A DNA stretch of 64,000 bases from Zhihengliuella alba (GCF_039538765.1 NZ_BAABCJ010000005.1:310001-374000), one strand, 5' to 3'; shown: positions 9,012 to 17,999, numbered from the stretch's first letter. Numbers and translations: made by a program. The notes: generated from the letters alone by a model not told the origin.

Positions 9012-9112
9012 TCGCCGAAGCGAGCACGCGCGCAAGTTGGTTGTCAGCAATGCAGTCGAGGGTGTTCCGCCTGGTCACCCACCGCTTCTGGCAACACCTG
9101 GTCGCCGCGTAG
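9008..9112 (+). CDS. Possible small coupled ORF (34 aa)
   Basis: ATG at 9008 overlaps the stop codon of the preceding gene (ATGA), and the frame stays open for 34 codons to TAG at 9110-9112. The peptide is rich in Arg, Trp and Ala. No independent ribosome site is needed if it is coupled. It could equally be the remnant of a longer downstream gene, since the next 76 bp carry nothing recognisable. Confidence 0.25.
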   Translation: MIAEASTRASWLSAMQSRVFRLVTHRFWQHLVAA

Positions 9113-9188
9113 AGGCATGATGCGCTGTGCGCATCGACTCACCATCGTCGCTGAATGGTGCGGTTCGGCTGAGCGACTGGCCGAGGAC

Positions 9189-9641
9189 CTAGCGGGCGCG
9201 ACCGCTGACCAGGTACCCGTTCCGCGTCTCGATCAGCCGCTGGAGGTAGCGCCCCAGGAACAGGCGCTCGACCATCCGGCCGAGCACGCCGAAGGGCGCC
9301 GAGAACTCGATGCGATCCACCATGAGCGTCCCCTCCCCGTCGCGGGCGAACTCGTGGACGTGCCGGAAGCGGCGGAATGGTCCCCGGACCTGCTCGTCCA
9401 CGAAGTAGTCGGGGGCCTCCAGGGCGGTGATGCGGCTGGTCATGCGGATCGGGACGCCGAAGTGCCAGGCCCGCCAGGTCACCTCCTCGCCGTAGGAGAT
9501 CAGCCCCGAGGTGGTCCCGCCGACCGCACGCTCCCGCGAGGAGGCCATGGAGCCGGTATGGGCGTCGATGCTGCGCGAGAGGTCGAAGAGCTCCCGTACC
9601 GGCATGCTGGTCCGGGTCCTGCACTCGAATCTCACCGTCAT
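9189..9641 (-). CDS. SRPBCC-family protein (ligand-binding/cyclase-like fold)
   Basis: 150-aa protein of the START/SRPBCC superfamily. It begins MTVRFECRTRTSMPVRELFD, has the WRAWHFGVPIRMTSRIT strand pair, the PFRRFRHVHEF segment and a closing MVERLFLGRYLQRLIETRN helix, all typical of the polyketide cyclase/coenzyme Q-binding-like group. The start is ATG 9641. It is divergent from the CPBP-like gene at 9723, with 81 bp between them. Ligand unknown. Confidence 0.75.
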   Translation of the reverse strand: MTVRFECRTRTSMPVRELFDLSRSIDAHTGSMASSRERAVGGTTSGLISYGEEVTWRAWHFGVPIRMTSRITALEAPDYFVDEQVRGPFRRFRHVHEFARDGEGTLMVDRIEFSAPFGVLGRMVERLFLGRYLQRLIETRNGYLVSGRAR

Positions 9642-9722
9642 GACTCGAGTCTCGCAGGTCAACAGCCGTAGTGGCGGCGGGGCGTTGTTCCGCTCCGGCC
9701 GCGGGCCTGACATTCTTTCCCC

Positions 9723-10541
9723 ATGACGTCGACCCCGGCTGATCCGCTCCGCCCCGCCGCCAGCTGGAAGCTCTTGCCCGCCGGGTTGGTCTCCGTGTCC
9801 GCCATCCTGCTGTTCGGCTTGGAGAACGACGTCGCCGGCTACGGGCTCCTCGCGGCCGGGCTGATCCTCGCGGCGCTGTTCGACCGCGCGCTGCTCCGAG
9901 ATCTCTCCCTGGTCGCGGCCGGTATGGTCATCGTCAGCACGGTGCCACTCAACGCGGACCTCAGTCTGTCCCACATGGCGCTCATGGGAGGTGCGCTGGC
10001 GCTCGCCGTCGTGGTGCCGTGGGTGGTCCACCGGTTCCTCTACCGGGAGGAGGTCATCAGGTTCCCCGTGAACACCGGGCGCAAGTGGCCGCTCGCGGGG
10101 AAGCTCTACCTGCTCGGGGTCGTCGCGCTCGGCTACCTCATCCTCCCCGTGTACCTGATCAGCACGGGCGTCTACCAGAATTGGCCGGACGCCTCCGATC
10201 CCACCATCTTCTGGCGGCTGTTCCTCGGCGTGAACGCCGTGGGGATCTGGGACGAGCTGTTCTTCATCTGCACCACCTTCACGCTGCTGCGCCGGCATTT
10301 TCCCGACTGGCTGGCGAACCTCCTGCAGGCCGTGATCTTCTCCTCGTTCCTGTGGGAGATCGGGTACCAGGCGTGGGGGCCGCTCCTGACCTTCCCGTTC
10401 GCGCTGCTGCAGGGCTACACGTTCAAGCTCACCAAGTCGCTGACCTACGTGGTCTCGGTGCACCTGCTCTTCGACTTCGTCCTCTTCCTCACGCTGGTCC
10501 ACGCCCACAACCGCGAATGGCTGCCGATCTTCCTGTACTGA
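9723..10541 (+). CDS. CPBP/CAAX-protease-like integral membrane protein
   Basis: 272-aa protein with about eight membrane segments. The C-terminal half carries WDELFFICTTFTLLRRHFP, resembling the E-E-x-x-x-R motif of CPBP intramembrane proteases with the first acid changed to Asp. SVHLLFDFVLF matches the second H-x-x-x-D/N motif. The ATG at 9723 has no clear ribosome site. Because the motif is degenerate, protease activity is uncertain. Confidence 0.65.
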   Translation: MTSTPADPLRPAASWKLLPAGLVSVSAILLFGLENDVAGYGLLAAGLILAALFDRALLRDLSLVAAGMVIVSTVPLNADLSLSHMALMGGALALAVVVPWVVHRFLYREEVIRFPVNTGRKWPLAGKLYLLGVVALGYLILPVYLISTGVYQNWPDASDPTIFWRLFLGVNAVGIWDELFFICTTFTLLRRHFPDWLANLLQAVIFSSFLWEIGYQAWGPLLTFPFALLQGYTFKLTKSLTYVVSVHLLFDFVLFLTLVHAHNREWLPIFLY

Positions 10542-10586
10542 TGATGTTCTTCGTTCGGGGCCGAGACGGCGACTCTGGGCCGGCGG

Positions 10587-10592
10587 TAGGTT
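10587..10592 (+). promoter_or_regulatory. Candidate -10 element (TAGGTT), leaderless start
   Basis: TAGGTT ends 6 nt before the ATG at 10599, so transcription would begin at or very near the start codon. There is no good ribosome site before this gene. Inference from spacing only. Confidence 0.35.
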
Positions 10593-10598
10593 GGGAAC

Positions 10599-11588
10599 AT
10601 GATGAAACGAACTCTCGGACGCACTGGCCGCAACGTCTCTGTGATCGGCCTCGGAACCTGGCAGCTCGGCGCCGATTGGGGCGCCGTCGACGAGGAGCAG
10701 GCTCTCGCCGTGCTCGACGCCGCGCACCAGGCCGGGGTGACCTTCTTCGACACCGCCGACGTTTACGGTGACGGGCGCAGCGAGCAGCTGATCGGCCGCT
10801 GGCTGAAGGCGAACCCGGAGGCGGGCGTCACCGTCGCCACCAAGATGGGCCGCCGCGTCGAGCAGGTCCACGGCAACTACAACCTGGACGCGTTCCGCGC
10901 CTGGAACGACCGCTCGCGGGAGAACCTCGGCGTCGAGACCCTGGACCTGGTCCAGCTGCACTGCCCGCCGATCTCCGTCTACTCCGACGACGCCGTCTTC
11001 GACGCGCTGGACACGCTGGTCGACGAGGGGCGGATCGCGCACTACGGCGTCTCCGTGGAGACGGTAGAGGAGGCACTGACGGCGATCGCCCGTCCGAACG
11101 TGGCCACCGTCCAGATCATCGTCAACGCGTTCCGGCTCAAGCCGATCGAGGAGGTGCTGCCTGTCGCCGCGGAGGCCGGCGTGGGCATCATCGCCCGCGT
11201 TCCGCTGGCCAGCGGCCTCCTGACCGGGCGCTACACACTGGACACCGAGTTTGCCGCGGACGATCACCGCAACTTCAACCGGGATGGCTCCGCCTTCGAC
11301 GTCGGCGAGACGTTCTCCGGCGTCGACTACGCCACCGGCGTACGTGCGGCCGGGGAGTTCACGGAGCTCGCCCGACGCGCCGCGCCGGACGCCACCGCGG
11401 CGCAGGTGGCCCTCGCGTGGCTGAGCTCGCGACCGGAGATCTCTTCGATCATCCCAGGCGCCAGGAATCCCGAGCAGGCTCGAGGCAACGCGGCCGCCGG
11501 CTCGCTGGAGCTGCCGAGCGAGTTCGATGCCCAGGTGCGGGATCTCTACGACCGCGAGCTGCGCGAGGCCATCCACCCGCGCTGGTAG
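10599..11588 (+). CDS. Aldo/keto reductase
   Basis: NADPH-dependent oxidoreductase of the AKR superfamily, 329 aa. The (alpha/beta)8 signature FFDTADVYGDGRSEQLIGRW carries the catalytic Asp and Tyr. ATKMGRR supplies the lysine, LVQLHCPP the histidine, and the SSIIPGARNPEQ loop near residue 285 forms the cofactor site. Two ATGs are adjacent (10599 and 10602). A TAGGTT box just upstream suggests a leaderless transcript. Substrate unknown; general carbonyl detoxification is typical for this subgroup. Confidence 0.85.
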   Translation: MMKRTLGRTGRNVSVIGLGTWQLGADWGAVDEEQALAVLDAAHQAGVTFFDTADVYGDGRSEQLIGRWLKANPEAGVTVATKMGRRVEQVHGNYNLDAFRAWNDRSRENLGVETLDLVQLHCPPISVYSDDAVFDALDTLVDEGRIAHYGVSVETVEEALTAIARPNVATVQIIVNAFRLKPIEEVLPVAAEAGVGIIARVPLASGLLTGRYTLDTEFAADDHRNFNRDGSAFDVGETFSGVDYATGVRAAGEFTELARRAAPDATAAQVALAWLSSRPEISSIIPGARNPEQARGNAAAGSLELPSEFDAQVRDLYDRELREAIHPRW

Positions 11589-11711
11589 GGCGACCGTCCG
11601 CGGGCGGGCCGGCGGGTGACTTGTGCTCCACAGGCCGTTCGCGGACGACGGCGGTCCCCAGCGCCCGGCTCCGCCCTTCAGCGCGATGCGCCCGAGGGCG
11701 AGGCTCGGGGC

Positions 11712-12107
11712 ATGTTCGACGACGACTCCAGAACCCCGACTAATCAGTTCCCCGCCTACCCGCCGCGCCTCGAGCCGCTGGATTTGAGCGAGCCTCGCTT
11801 CCAGCCCCACGATCGCGAGTGCTTGGTCTGCTACCTCCAGCGGATGGCGGACTACGGCTGTGCCCGGCACCAATTCACGCGGCACTACCAGCGGATCTCC
11901 GCCCCTCGCGCCACGTCGCTCCTGGAACGGTTGCGCGGCTGGGGTGGATGCTGCTGCGAGTGCGAGATCTTCTGGAACGTCTATGTTCCGAATCCTGCGT
12001 TGGTCGATCTGGGCGAGGACGAACGGATCGTCTGGTCTCCGTCCTGTTTGAGCGTCCGGCGGGGCAGCAGCCAGCCGTGCGAGCTGTGGATTCGTCGAAG
12101 TCAGTAG
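11712..12107 (+). CDS. DUF2695-like protein
   Basis: 131-aa soluble protein with a conserved cysteine pattern: ECLVCYLQRM, GCARHQFTRHYQ, PRATSLLERL and GGCCCECEIFWNVY. This matches the recalled layout of DUF2695 (C-L-x-C-Y...R-W...GG-x-C-D-C-E), whose function is unknown; a metal-binding role for the cysteines is plausible. The start is ATG 11712; GGGGC lies just upstream. The composition of this gene and the following methyltransferase looks slightly less GC-rich than the neighbours. Confidence 0.6.
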   Translation: MFDDDSRTPTNQFPAYPPRLEPLDLSEPRFQPHDRECLVCYLQRMADYGCARHQFTRHYQRISAPRATSLLERLRGWGGCCCECEIFWNVYVPNPALVDLGEDERIVWSPSCLSVRRGSSQPCELWIRRSQ

Positions 12108-12152
12108 CGGCTGATTCCGGACAACACCGGGGAAGTGCGAGATGGTTGCCCC

Positions 12153-12926
12153 ATGACCGAAGACAGCGAGCCCCGACTGCCGCCCCTCTACGAGTCGCTG
12201 ACGTGGCTCACCCCGCTCTCGGAGGAACGCGCTGCGCGGCTCGTGACGTTCTTGTCAGAACCGACGCCCGCGCAGGTCCTCGACATGGGGTGCGGGTGGG
12301 GTGAGCTACTACTCCGGGTCCTGGCCGAGGCACCGGGGACGCGCGGCCGAGGCGTCGACAGTGCGGTGCTGTCGATCGACCGGGCTACGCAACAGGCAGC
12401 GGCTCGTGGGCTGGCCGATAGAACCACGTTCGAGGCGATGCCCGGGCTCGATGTCGAAGTCCGACCAGCGGACGCGGTGATCTGTATCGGAGCGAGCCAG
12501 ATCTGGGGACCGCCGGTTGAAGACGCCCAGCCGCTCGACTACGGCGCAGCTCTGCGGGCCCTACGTGGACTGGTGCGTCCCGGCGGCCGACTGGTCTATG
12601 GCGAGGCCATCTGGTCGACAGCACCTCATCCCGCCGCGACGGCTCCACTGGCTGGGCGTGATGACGAGTACCTCACCGTTGAAGCGCTCCTTGAAGAAGT
12701 ACATGCCGCGGGGTTCGAGGTAGTGCACCAGGACCAGGCGGACCTCGGGGAATGGGACGTCTTCGAGGCCGGCTTCCGGGACAGGTTCACGCGATGGATC
12801 CAAACCCATGGTGTCGATCATCCGGCCGCGGCCGAGGTACGGCGGCGACACGAGGAACAGCGCGCTGCGTATGAGGAGGGCTATCGAGGCGTCCTCGGCA
12901 TGGCCTATCTCTGCCTCTGGGGTTAG
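12153..12926 (+). CDS. SAM-dependent methyltransferase
   Basis: 257-aa class I methyltransferase. Motif I is QVLDMGCGWGELLLRVLAEAP (residues about 38-58), followed by an acidic strand, ADAVICIGAS, and the post-motif VRPGGRLVYGEAIW. The C-terminal half has LTVEALLEEVHAAGFEVV, a typical methyltransferase-11/25 ending. The start at ATG 12153 is chosen; GTG at 12135 would add six residues and has GGGGAA before it. It faces the ydcF-like gene convergently. Acceptor unknown. Confidence 0.78.
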   Translation: MTEDSEPRLPPLYESLTWLTPLSEERAARLVTFLSEPTPAQVLDMGCGWGELLLRVLAEAPGTRGRGVDSAVLSIDRATQQAAARGLADRTTFEAMPGLDVEVRPADAVICIGASQIWGPPVEDAQPLDYGAALRALRGLVRPGGRLVYGEAIWSTAPHPAATAPLAGRDDEYLTVEALLEEVHAAGFEVVHQDQADLGEWDVFEAGFRDRFTRWIQTHGVDHPAAAEVRRRHEEQRAAYEEGYRGVLGMAYLCLWG

Positions 12927-12974
12927 CACGTCGCGACGGTGGGCGGAACACCCCGCGGGCGCCGCCAAAGCTGG

Positions 12975-13976
12975 TCAGTAGGTCATCGCGATCGCGTACA
13001 CCAGGAACCCCACGAAGGCCACGAACGGCAGGAGCAGCAGTGCGTGGAGCCACTTGTGCTCCACCAGCACGGCCACGAATTCGCGGAGGAACGCGCTGGG
13101 GACGTAGTAGGCGGCGGTCGGGGAGCCGACCACCTCGGCCGGGATGCCGAGCTTCCGCGCCAGGAGCGCGGCCCGGAGCACGTGGTAGTTGTTCGTGACG
13201 GCGACGGCGGGTCCCGGCCGCCCGCTCTCGGCCTGCACCTGGAGCGAGTACCGCAGATTCTCCTCCGTGGTGCGGGCGCGCTCCTCTGCGACGACGTCGC
13301 CGCGGTCCGCGCCGGCCGCCACGAGGTAGTCGGCCATGGCGGCGCCCTCCGGCCGCGGTTCGTCCGCGCCCTGCCCTCCGGACGGGACGAGCAACGGCCG
13401 GGGCTCCGTGTCCCGGTAGAGCTCGAGGGCCCGGTCCAGACGGCTCTTGAGGAGCGGCGGGGGCGTTCCGTCGATCAACCGCGAGCCAAGGACCACCACG
13501 GCCGCCGGTTCGGCCTCGACGCCCATGCGGCTGTAGGCGACGGCGTACGCCAGAAAGACCACGAACACCACGCCGAAGTAGCCGGAGAGGACGAACAGCA
13601 GGGCCGCGAGCCCGATCGCCCACGCCTGGTCCGTCATGAGGAGCGCGACGGCGATGATCGGCAGCGCGAACACCGCGACGCCGAGCAGTAGCGAGAGCAG
13701 ATTCCCGAGTCGCCGACCCTCGCGGCGGAGCATCGTCAGCCCGTTGGCGATCAGGAAGCCGGCCAGGACCAGCGCGGCCAGCGGGACGAGGGCGAGGAGG
13801 ATCAGCCAGACGAACCCGAAGGCCGGGACCAGGTCGGTCAGCAGCTCGGCCACCCCGCTGAACGCCAGCCAGATGCCGGCCACGAGCACCACGCCGTTGC
13901 GCAGCATGCGCCGGTCCCGGCTCCGCCAGCGGACGTACAGCACGGCGCAGACGGCGGCGAGGATCAGCGAGAACAT
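12975..13976 (-). CDS. YdcF family (DUF218) integral membrane protein
   Basis: 333-aa protein with about five N-terminal membrane segments (residues 1-160), a central DUF218/YdcF domain (AAVVVLGSRLIDGTPPPLL, PSGGQGADEPRPEGAAMADYL, TTEENLRYS, VTNNYHVLRAALLARKLG) and a final membrane helix. The SGGQG, E-A and N-x-x-H-x-x-R-A motifs are characteristic. Members of this family act near the cell envelope; SanA and ElyC are relatives. The start is ATG 13976. It lies downstream of purB on the same strand but after the purB hairpin, so it is probably transcribed separately. Confidence 0.82.
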   Translation of the reverse strand: MFSLILAAVCAVLYVRWRSRDRRMLRNGVVLVAGIWLAFSGVAELLTDLVPAFGFVWLILLALVPLAALVLAGFLIANGLTMLRREGRRLGNLLSLLLGVAVFALPIIAVALLMTDQAWAIGLAALLFVLSGYFGVVFVVFLAYAVAYSRMGVEAEPAAVVVLGSRLIDGTPPPLLKSRLDRALELYRDTEPRPLLVPSGGQGADEPRPEGAAMADYLVAAGADRGDVVAEERARTTEENLRYSLQVQAESGRPGPAVAVTNNYHVLRAALLARKLGIPAEVVGSPTAAYYVPSAFLREFVAVLVEHKWLHALLLLPFVAFVGFLVYAIAMTY

Positions 13977-14055
13977 ACGGCCAGACTATCGGCGGAAGCG
14001 GTCCGCCGGACGCACCGCCGACGCGGGGACGGGCGACTTGCTCGGAGACGGCGAC

Positions 14056-14097
14056 GGCCGCCGTCGTACTCCCTGCAGCGGGAGAACGACGGCGGCC
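14056..14097 (-). terminator. purB terminator hairpin
   Basis: GGCCGCCGTCGT (14056-14067) pairs with ACGACGGCGGCC (14086-14097); an A-A mismatch and a further 5-bp CTCCC/GGGAG stem close a 6-nt loop. It lies 20 bp past the purB stop on the minus strand and shares the ACGACGGCGG stem with hairpins at 37653, 44582 and 45568. Confidence 0.75.
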
Positions 14098-14116
14098 GGC
14101 GGCAGTGCGGGCGCTG

Positions 14117-15523
14117 CTACTTCAGGTGGTCCACCAGCTGCGACGCGATGCCGTTGTAGTTGGCCGGGGTGAGCTCCAGCAGACGGGCCTCCGCCTCGGT
14201 GGAGAGGCCGAGGGACTGCACGAACTCCTTCATGCGCTCGGCGTCCACGCGGTGGCCGCGGGTGAGGTCCTTGAGCCGCTCGTACGGGTTCTCCATGCCC
14301 GGCACGCCGGCGATCGCCTCGGCGCGCATGACCATCTGGATGGCCTCGCCGAGCACCTCCCAGTTGTGGTCCAGATCGTCGGCGAGGACGTCCTCGGCGA
14401 CGTCGAGCCGCTCGAGTCCCTTGACGACGTTGGAGATCGCCAGCAGCGAGTGGCCGAACGCGGTGCCGATGTTGCGCTGCGACGACGAGTCGGTGAGGTC
14501 GCGCTGCCAGCGGGAGGTCACGAGCGTGGCCGCGAGCGTGTCCAGGAGGCCGTTGGAGATCTCCAGGTTGGCCTCGGCGTTCTCGAACCGGATGGGGTTG
14601 ACCTTGTGCGGCATGGTCGAGGAGCCGGTGGCGCCCGCGACCGGGATCTGCGCGAAGTAGCCGATGGAGATGTAGCTCCACACGTCGGTGCAGAGGTTGT
14701 GCAGGATCCGGTTGAAGCGGGCGATGTCCGCGTACAGCTCGGCCTGCCAGTCGTGCGACTCGATCTGCGTGGTCAGCGGGTTCCACGTCAGGCCGAGGCC
14801 CTCGACGAACGTCTTGGAGACGTGCTGCCAGTCGGCCGACGGGACGGAGGCGTAGTGGGCGGCGTAGGTGCCGGTGGCGCCGTTGATCTTGCCGAGGAAC
14901 TCGGTGGCGGCGATGCGGTCCAGCTGGCGGGTCAGGCGCCAGGCGAGGACCGCGAGCTCCTTGCCGAGCGTGGTCGGCGTGGCGGGCTGGCCGTGGGTGC
15001 GGGAGAGCATCGGGACGTCGCGCGTCTCCTCGGCCATCCGGCCGATCTGCTCGACGAGCGACCGGGCGGCGGGAAGCCACACGTCCTCGACGGCGCCCTT
15101 GACGCCGACGGCGTAGGAGAGGTTGTTGATGTCCTCGCTGGTGCAGCCGAAGTGCACCATGGCGGTCAGGTGCGCCAGGCCCAGGGCCTCGAGACGGCGC
15201 CCGATGTAGTACTCCACGGCCTTCACATCGTGCACGGTCACGGCCTCGATCTCGGCGAGCTCGGAGACCGAGTCGCCGTCGAAGTCGGTGACGATCTTCC
15301 GCAGGCCGGCGCGCTGCTCCTCGGTCAGCGGGCCCGCGCCCGGCAGGACGGACTGGTCCGTCAGGTGGATCAGCCACTCGACCTCCACGTGGACGCGGTC
15401 GCGGTTGAGCGCCGCCTCCGAGAGGTAGTCGACGAGGGGTGCGACGGCGGGACGGTAGCGTCCGTCGAGCGCACCGAGGGCGAGGGGTTCGGATGCGAGG
15501 GAGAAGCGCGCGGAATCAGCCAT
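14117..15523 (-). CDS. purB: Adenylosuccinate lyase
   Basis: Cleaves succinylaminoimidazole carboxamide ribotide and adenylosuccinate to release fumarate in purine synthesis. The 468-aa protein has the bacterial PurB pattern: ALDGRYRPAV at the N-terminus, VHFGCTSEDINNLSYA, MLSRTHGQPATPTTLGKE with the catalytic His, and the flexible signature GSSTMPHKVNPIRFENAEAN with the catalytic Ser. Length fits the E. coli-type enzyme (about 456 aa). The start is ATG 15523, with only a weak GAAAGA ribosome site. It is divergent from the PTS genes and is the one clear housekeeping gene in this part. Confidence 0.95.
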   Translation of the reverse strand: MADSARFSLASEPLALGALDGRYRPAVAPLVDYLSEAALNRDRVHVEVEWLIHLTDQSVLPGAGPLTEEQRAGLRKIVTDFDGDSVSELAEIEAVTVHDVKAVEYYIGRRLEALGLAHLTAMVHFGCTSEDINNLSYAVGVKGAVEDVWLPAARSLVEQIGRMAEETRDVPMLSRTHGQPATPTTLGKELAVLAWRLTRQLDRIAATEFLGKINGATGTYAAHYASVPSADWQHVSKTFVEGLGLTWNPLTTQIESHDWQAELYADIARFNRILHNLCTDVWSYISIGYFAQIPVAGATGSSTMPHKVNPIRFENAEANLEISNGLLDTLAATLVTSRWQRDLTDSSSQRNIGTAFGHSLLAISNVVKGLERLDVAEDVLADDLDHNWEVLGEAIQMVMRAEAIAGVPGMENPYERLKDLTRGHRVDAERMKEFVQSLGLSTEAEARLLELTPANYNGIASQLVDHLK

Positions 15524-15570
15524 GGCCCATATTCTTTCACGGCACCGTATCCGGCGCCGGATCGGGTCAC

Positions 15571-15576
15571 TAGGAT
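15571..15576 (+). promoter_or_regulatory. Candidate -10 box for PTS genes
   Basis: TAGGAT lies about 50 bp before the EIIA-EIIB start in the 105-bp gap between divergent purB and the PTS genes. No convincing -35 element is seen. Confidence 0.3.
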
Positions 15577-15628
15577 GAGCCTCGACCGGCCGACCGCAGC
15601 GACCCAGCCCGGAACAGGAGTGTCGAGA

Positions 15629-16447
15629 ATGCCGTCCCTGAGAGAGCTCATCACCGAGGAGGCGATCGCCCTGGACGTGACGGCGACGGACTGGGAGGAT
15701 GCCGTCCGCGCCGCGGGCCGGCTCCTGGAGGAGCAGGGCGTCTGCACCGGGGCCTACACGCAGTCGATGGTGGACAATGTGGCCGAGAACGGGCCCTACA
15801 TCGTGGTCGCGCCCGGCTTCGCGTTCGCCCACGCGCGCCCGTCGGAGGCTGTCCTGCGGACCGGCATGTCCTGGGTCCGGCTGGCCGAGCCGATCGCGTT
15901 CGGTCACGAGAAGCACGACCCCGTGACGCTGGTCGTGGCCCTCGCCGCGCAGGACTCCAAGGCGCACACGCGGGCGATGGCCGAGCTCGCGCGGATCCTC
16001 GGCAGCCGCGAGAAGCGCGCGGCCGTCGACGCCGCCGAGTCGCCCCGGCAGATCCTCGACGTCCTCGACGGCGGCGGGACGACGCCGTCGTCCGCGTCCA
16101 AGGGGCGGGGATCCGAGGCGCGGGATTCCGAGTCGCCGGCGGCCGGGACTGGCGGAGAGGACCGCCACCTGATCCTCACAGTCTGCGGCAACGGACTGGG
16201 TACCTCGCTCTTCCTGAAGAACACGCTGGAGCAGGTCCTCGACCGGTGGGGCTGGTCGCGGCACGTGACCGTCGAGGCCACCGACACCATCTCGGCGCGC
16301 GGTCGTGCCCACGAGGCGGCCGCCATCCTGACCTCCGGCGAGATCGCCAAGATCCTCGGCGACGTCGGCCGGCCCGTCCGGGTCGTCGAGAACTTCACCA
16401 GCACCGATGAGCTCGACGCGGCCCTGCGCGAGCTCTACGACGTCTGA
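15629..16447 (+). CDS. PTS fused EIIA-EIIB, ascorbate/mannitol (UlaC-UlaB-like)
   Basis: 272-aa phosphotransfer protein with two PTS domains. Residues 1-147 form an EIIA of the UlaC/fructose-mannitol fold with the phosphorylated histidine H68 in APGFAFAHARPSEA. A Ser/Gly-rich linker follows (about 148-177). Residues 178-272 form an EIIB of the ascorbate type with the phosphocysteine C186 in ILTVCGNGLGTSLFLKN. The ATG at 15629 has AGGAG at 15616-15620. The EIIC gene begins 13 bp after the stop. In enterobacteria UlaB and UlaC are separate proteins; here they are joined in the order A-B. Substrate ascorbate or another sugar acid is inferred from the family. Confidence 0.85.
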   Translation: MPSLRELITEEAIALDVTATDWEDAVRAAGRLLEEQGVCTGAYTQSMVDNVAENGPYIVVAPGFAFAHARPSEAVLRTGMSWVRLAEPIAFGHEKHDPVTLVVALAAQDSKAHTRAMAELARILGSREKRAAVDAAESPRQILDVLDGGGTTPSSASKGRGSEARDSESPAAGTGGEDRHLILTVCGNGLGTSLFLKNTLEQVLDRWGWSRHVTVEATDTISARGRAHEAAAILTSGEIAKILGDVGRPVRVVENFTSTDELDAALRELYDV

Positions 16448-16460
16448 AAGCGAGAGCACC

Positions 16461-17999
16461 ATGGACTGGCTCGTCTCGATCCCGCAGTTCCTCGTCAACG
16501 AGGTCCTCTCCGTTCCCGCGTTCCTCATCGGCATCATCGTCGCCATCGGCCTGGGCGCCCTGCGGAAGTCCGCGGGCCAGATCGTCGGCGGGGCGGTCAA
16601 GGCGACCCTCGGCTTCCTGCTGATCGGCGCGGGCGCCGGTCTGGTGGTGGCGTCGCTGGAGCCGCTGGGCGTGATGATCCAGGGGGCGACCGGGGCGCAG
16701 GGTGTCATCCCCACGAACGAGGCGATCGTCGGGATCGCGCAGGAGCAGTACGGCGCGCAGGTGGCGTGGCTGATGATCCTGGGGTTCGTCGTCTCCCTGG
16801 TCCTGGCCCGGTTCACGCCGTTGAACTACGTCTTCCTCACCGGGCACCACATCCTGTTCATGGCGACCCTGCTGACCATCGTGCTGGCCACCGCCGGCTA
16901 CTCCGGCCCGGTGACGGTCCTCGTCGGCGGGGCGCTGCTGGGCATCCTGATGGTCTCCCTGCCGGCGTTCGCCCAGCCGTGGACGCGGCGCATCACCGGG
17001 GACGACAGCATCGCGATCGGGCACTTCGGCACCGCCGGCTATATCGCCGCCGGTGCCGTCGGGCGCGCCGTCGGCGGCCGGACGAGCCGTTCCACGGAGG
17101 ACCTCAAGCTGCCCGAGGGACTGCGGTTCCTGCGCGACTCCATGGTCGCGACCGCCCTGTCCATGGTGCTGATGTATGTGGCCGTCGCGGCGATCTACTA
17201 CGCCCGCGCCGGGGAGACCGCCTACGAGGCCTTCGAGGGCGGGGCCGAGAACCTCGGCGACTTCCTCATGCAGGCCCTGACGCAGGGACTGCAGTTCGGC
17301 ATCGCCGTGGCCGTGATCCTCTTCGGTGTGCGCACGATCCTCGGCGAGATCGTCCCCGCCTTCCAGGGCATCGCCGCGAGGATCGTCCCCGGCGCCAAGC
17401 CGGCGCTCGACGCCCCGATCGTCTTCCCCTACGCCCAGAACGCCGTCCTGATCGGCTTCCTGTCCAGCTTCACGGGCGGTCTGATCGGCCTGGCCCTGCT
17501 GTCCGTGTGGCTCAACCCGATGCTCGGGCTCGCCCTGATCCTGCCCGGCCTGGTCCCGCACTTCTTCACCGGCGGCGCGGCCGGCGTCTACGGGAACGCC
17601 ACGGGCGGTCGCCGCGGGGCCGTGGCCGGCGGCTTCGTCAACGGCCTGCTGATCACCTTCCTGCCCGCGGTGCTGCTCTCGGTCCTCGGCGACTTCGGCT
17701 CCGCCAACACCACCTTCGGCGACACCGATTTCGGCTGGTTCGGCATCCTGATCGGCTACGGCGCCCGGATCGGCTCCGTCGGAGGCCTGATCGCGATCGC
17801 CCTGCTCGGGCTGGCCGTCCTCGGGGCGGCCGTCCTGATGCAGCGGCGTGTCGTGGACCGCGGGTGGGACCCGTCGCCGCATCGGACGCGGGCTGTCGAG
17901 GGCGAGGCGCCTGCCGCGGGCAGTGGCGACGCGCCGGCCACGGGCTACGCGAAGCTCGCGCCGCCGCGGGGCGCACCGGCTCCGCCGCCTAGGTCCTAG
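16461..17999 (+). CDS. ulaA: PTS EIIC, ascorbate-type (UlaA-like)
   Basis: Membrane transport component of 512 aa with about 11 helices. It matches UlaA: N-terminal VPAFLIGIIVAIGLGALRKS, the TGHHILFMATLL region, HFGTAGYIAAGAVG, and the PGLVPHFFTGGAAGVYGNATGGRRGA block. The C-terminal 50 residues are a Pro/Ala/Arg-rich cytoplasmic tail. It forms an operon with the EIIA-EIIB gene. None of the ulaD-ulaG catabolic enzymes are adjacent, so the fate of the imported sugar phosphate is not encoded here. Confidence 0.85.
   Translation: MDWLVSIPQFLVNEVLSVPAFLIGIIVAIGLGALRKSAGQIVGGAVKATLGFLLIGAGAGLVVASLEPLGVMIQGATGAQGVIPTNEAIVGIAQEQYGAQVAWLMILGFVVSLVLARFTPLNYVFLTGHHILFMATLLTIVLATAGYSGPVTVLVGGALLGILMVSLPAFAQPWTRRITGDDSIAIGHFGTAGYIAAGAVGRAVGGRTSRSTEDLKLPEGLRFLRDSMVATALSMVLMYVAVAAIYYARAGETAYEAFEGGAENLGDFLMQALTQGLQFGIAVAVILFGVRTILGEIVPAFQGIAARIVPGAKPALDAPIVFPYAQNAVLIGFLSSFTGGLIGLALLSVWLNPMLGLALILPGLVPHFFTGGAAGVYGNATGGRRGAVAGGFVNGLLITFLPAVLLSVLGDFGSANTTFGDTDFGWFGILIGYGARIGSVGGLIAIALLGLAVLGAAVLMQRRVVDRGWDPSPHRTRAVEGEAPAAGSGDAPATGYAKLAPPRGAPAPPPRS

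Noticed and set aside
9189..11885. Very long open frame (898 codons) on the minus strand
   Set aside because: Only its last 150 codons encode a recognisable SRPBCC protein; the rest is antisense to the CPBP-like and aldo/keto reductase genes and arises from high GC content.
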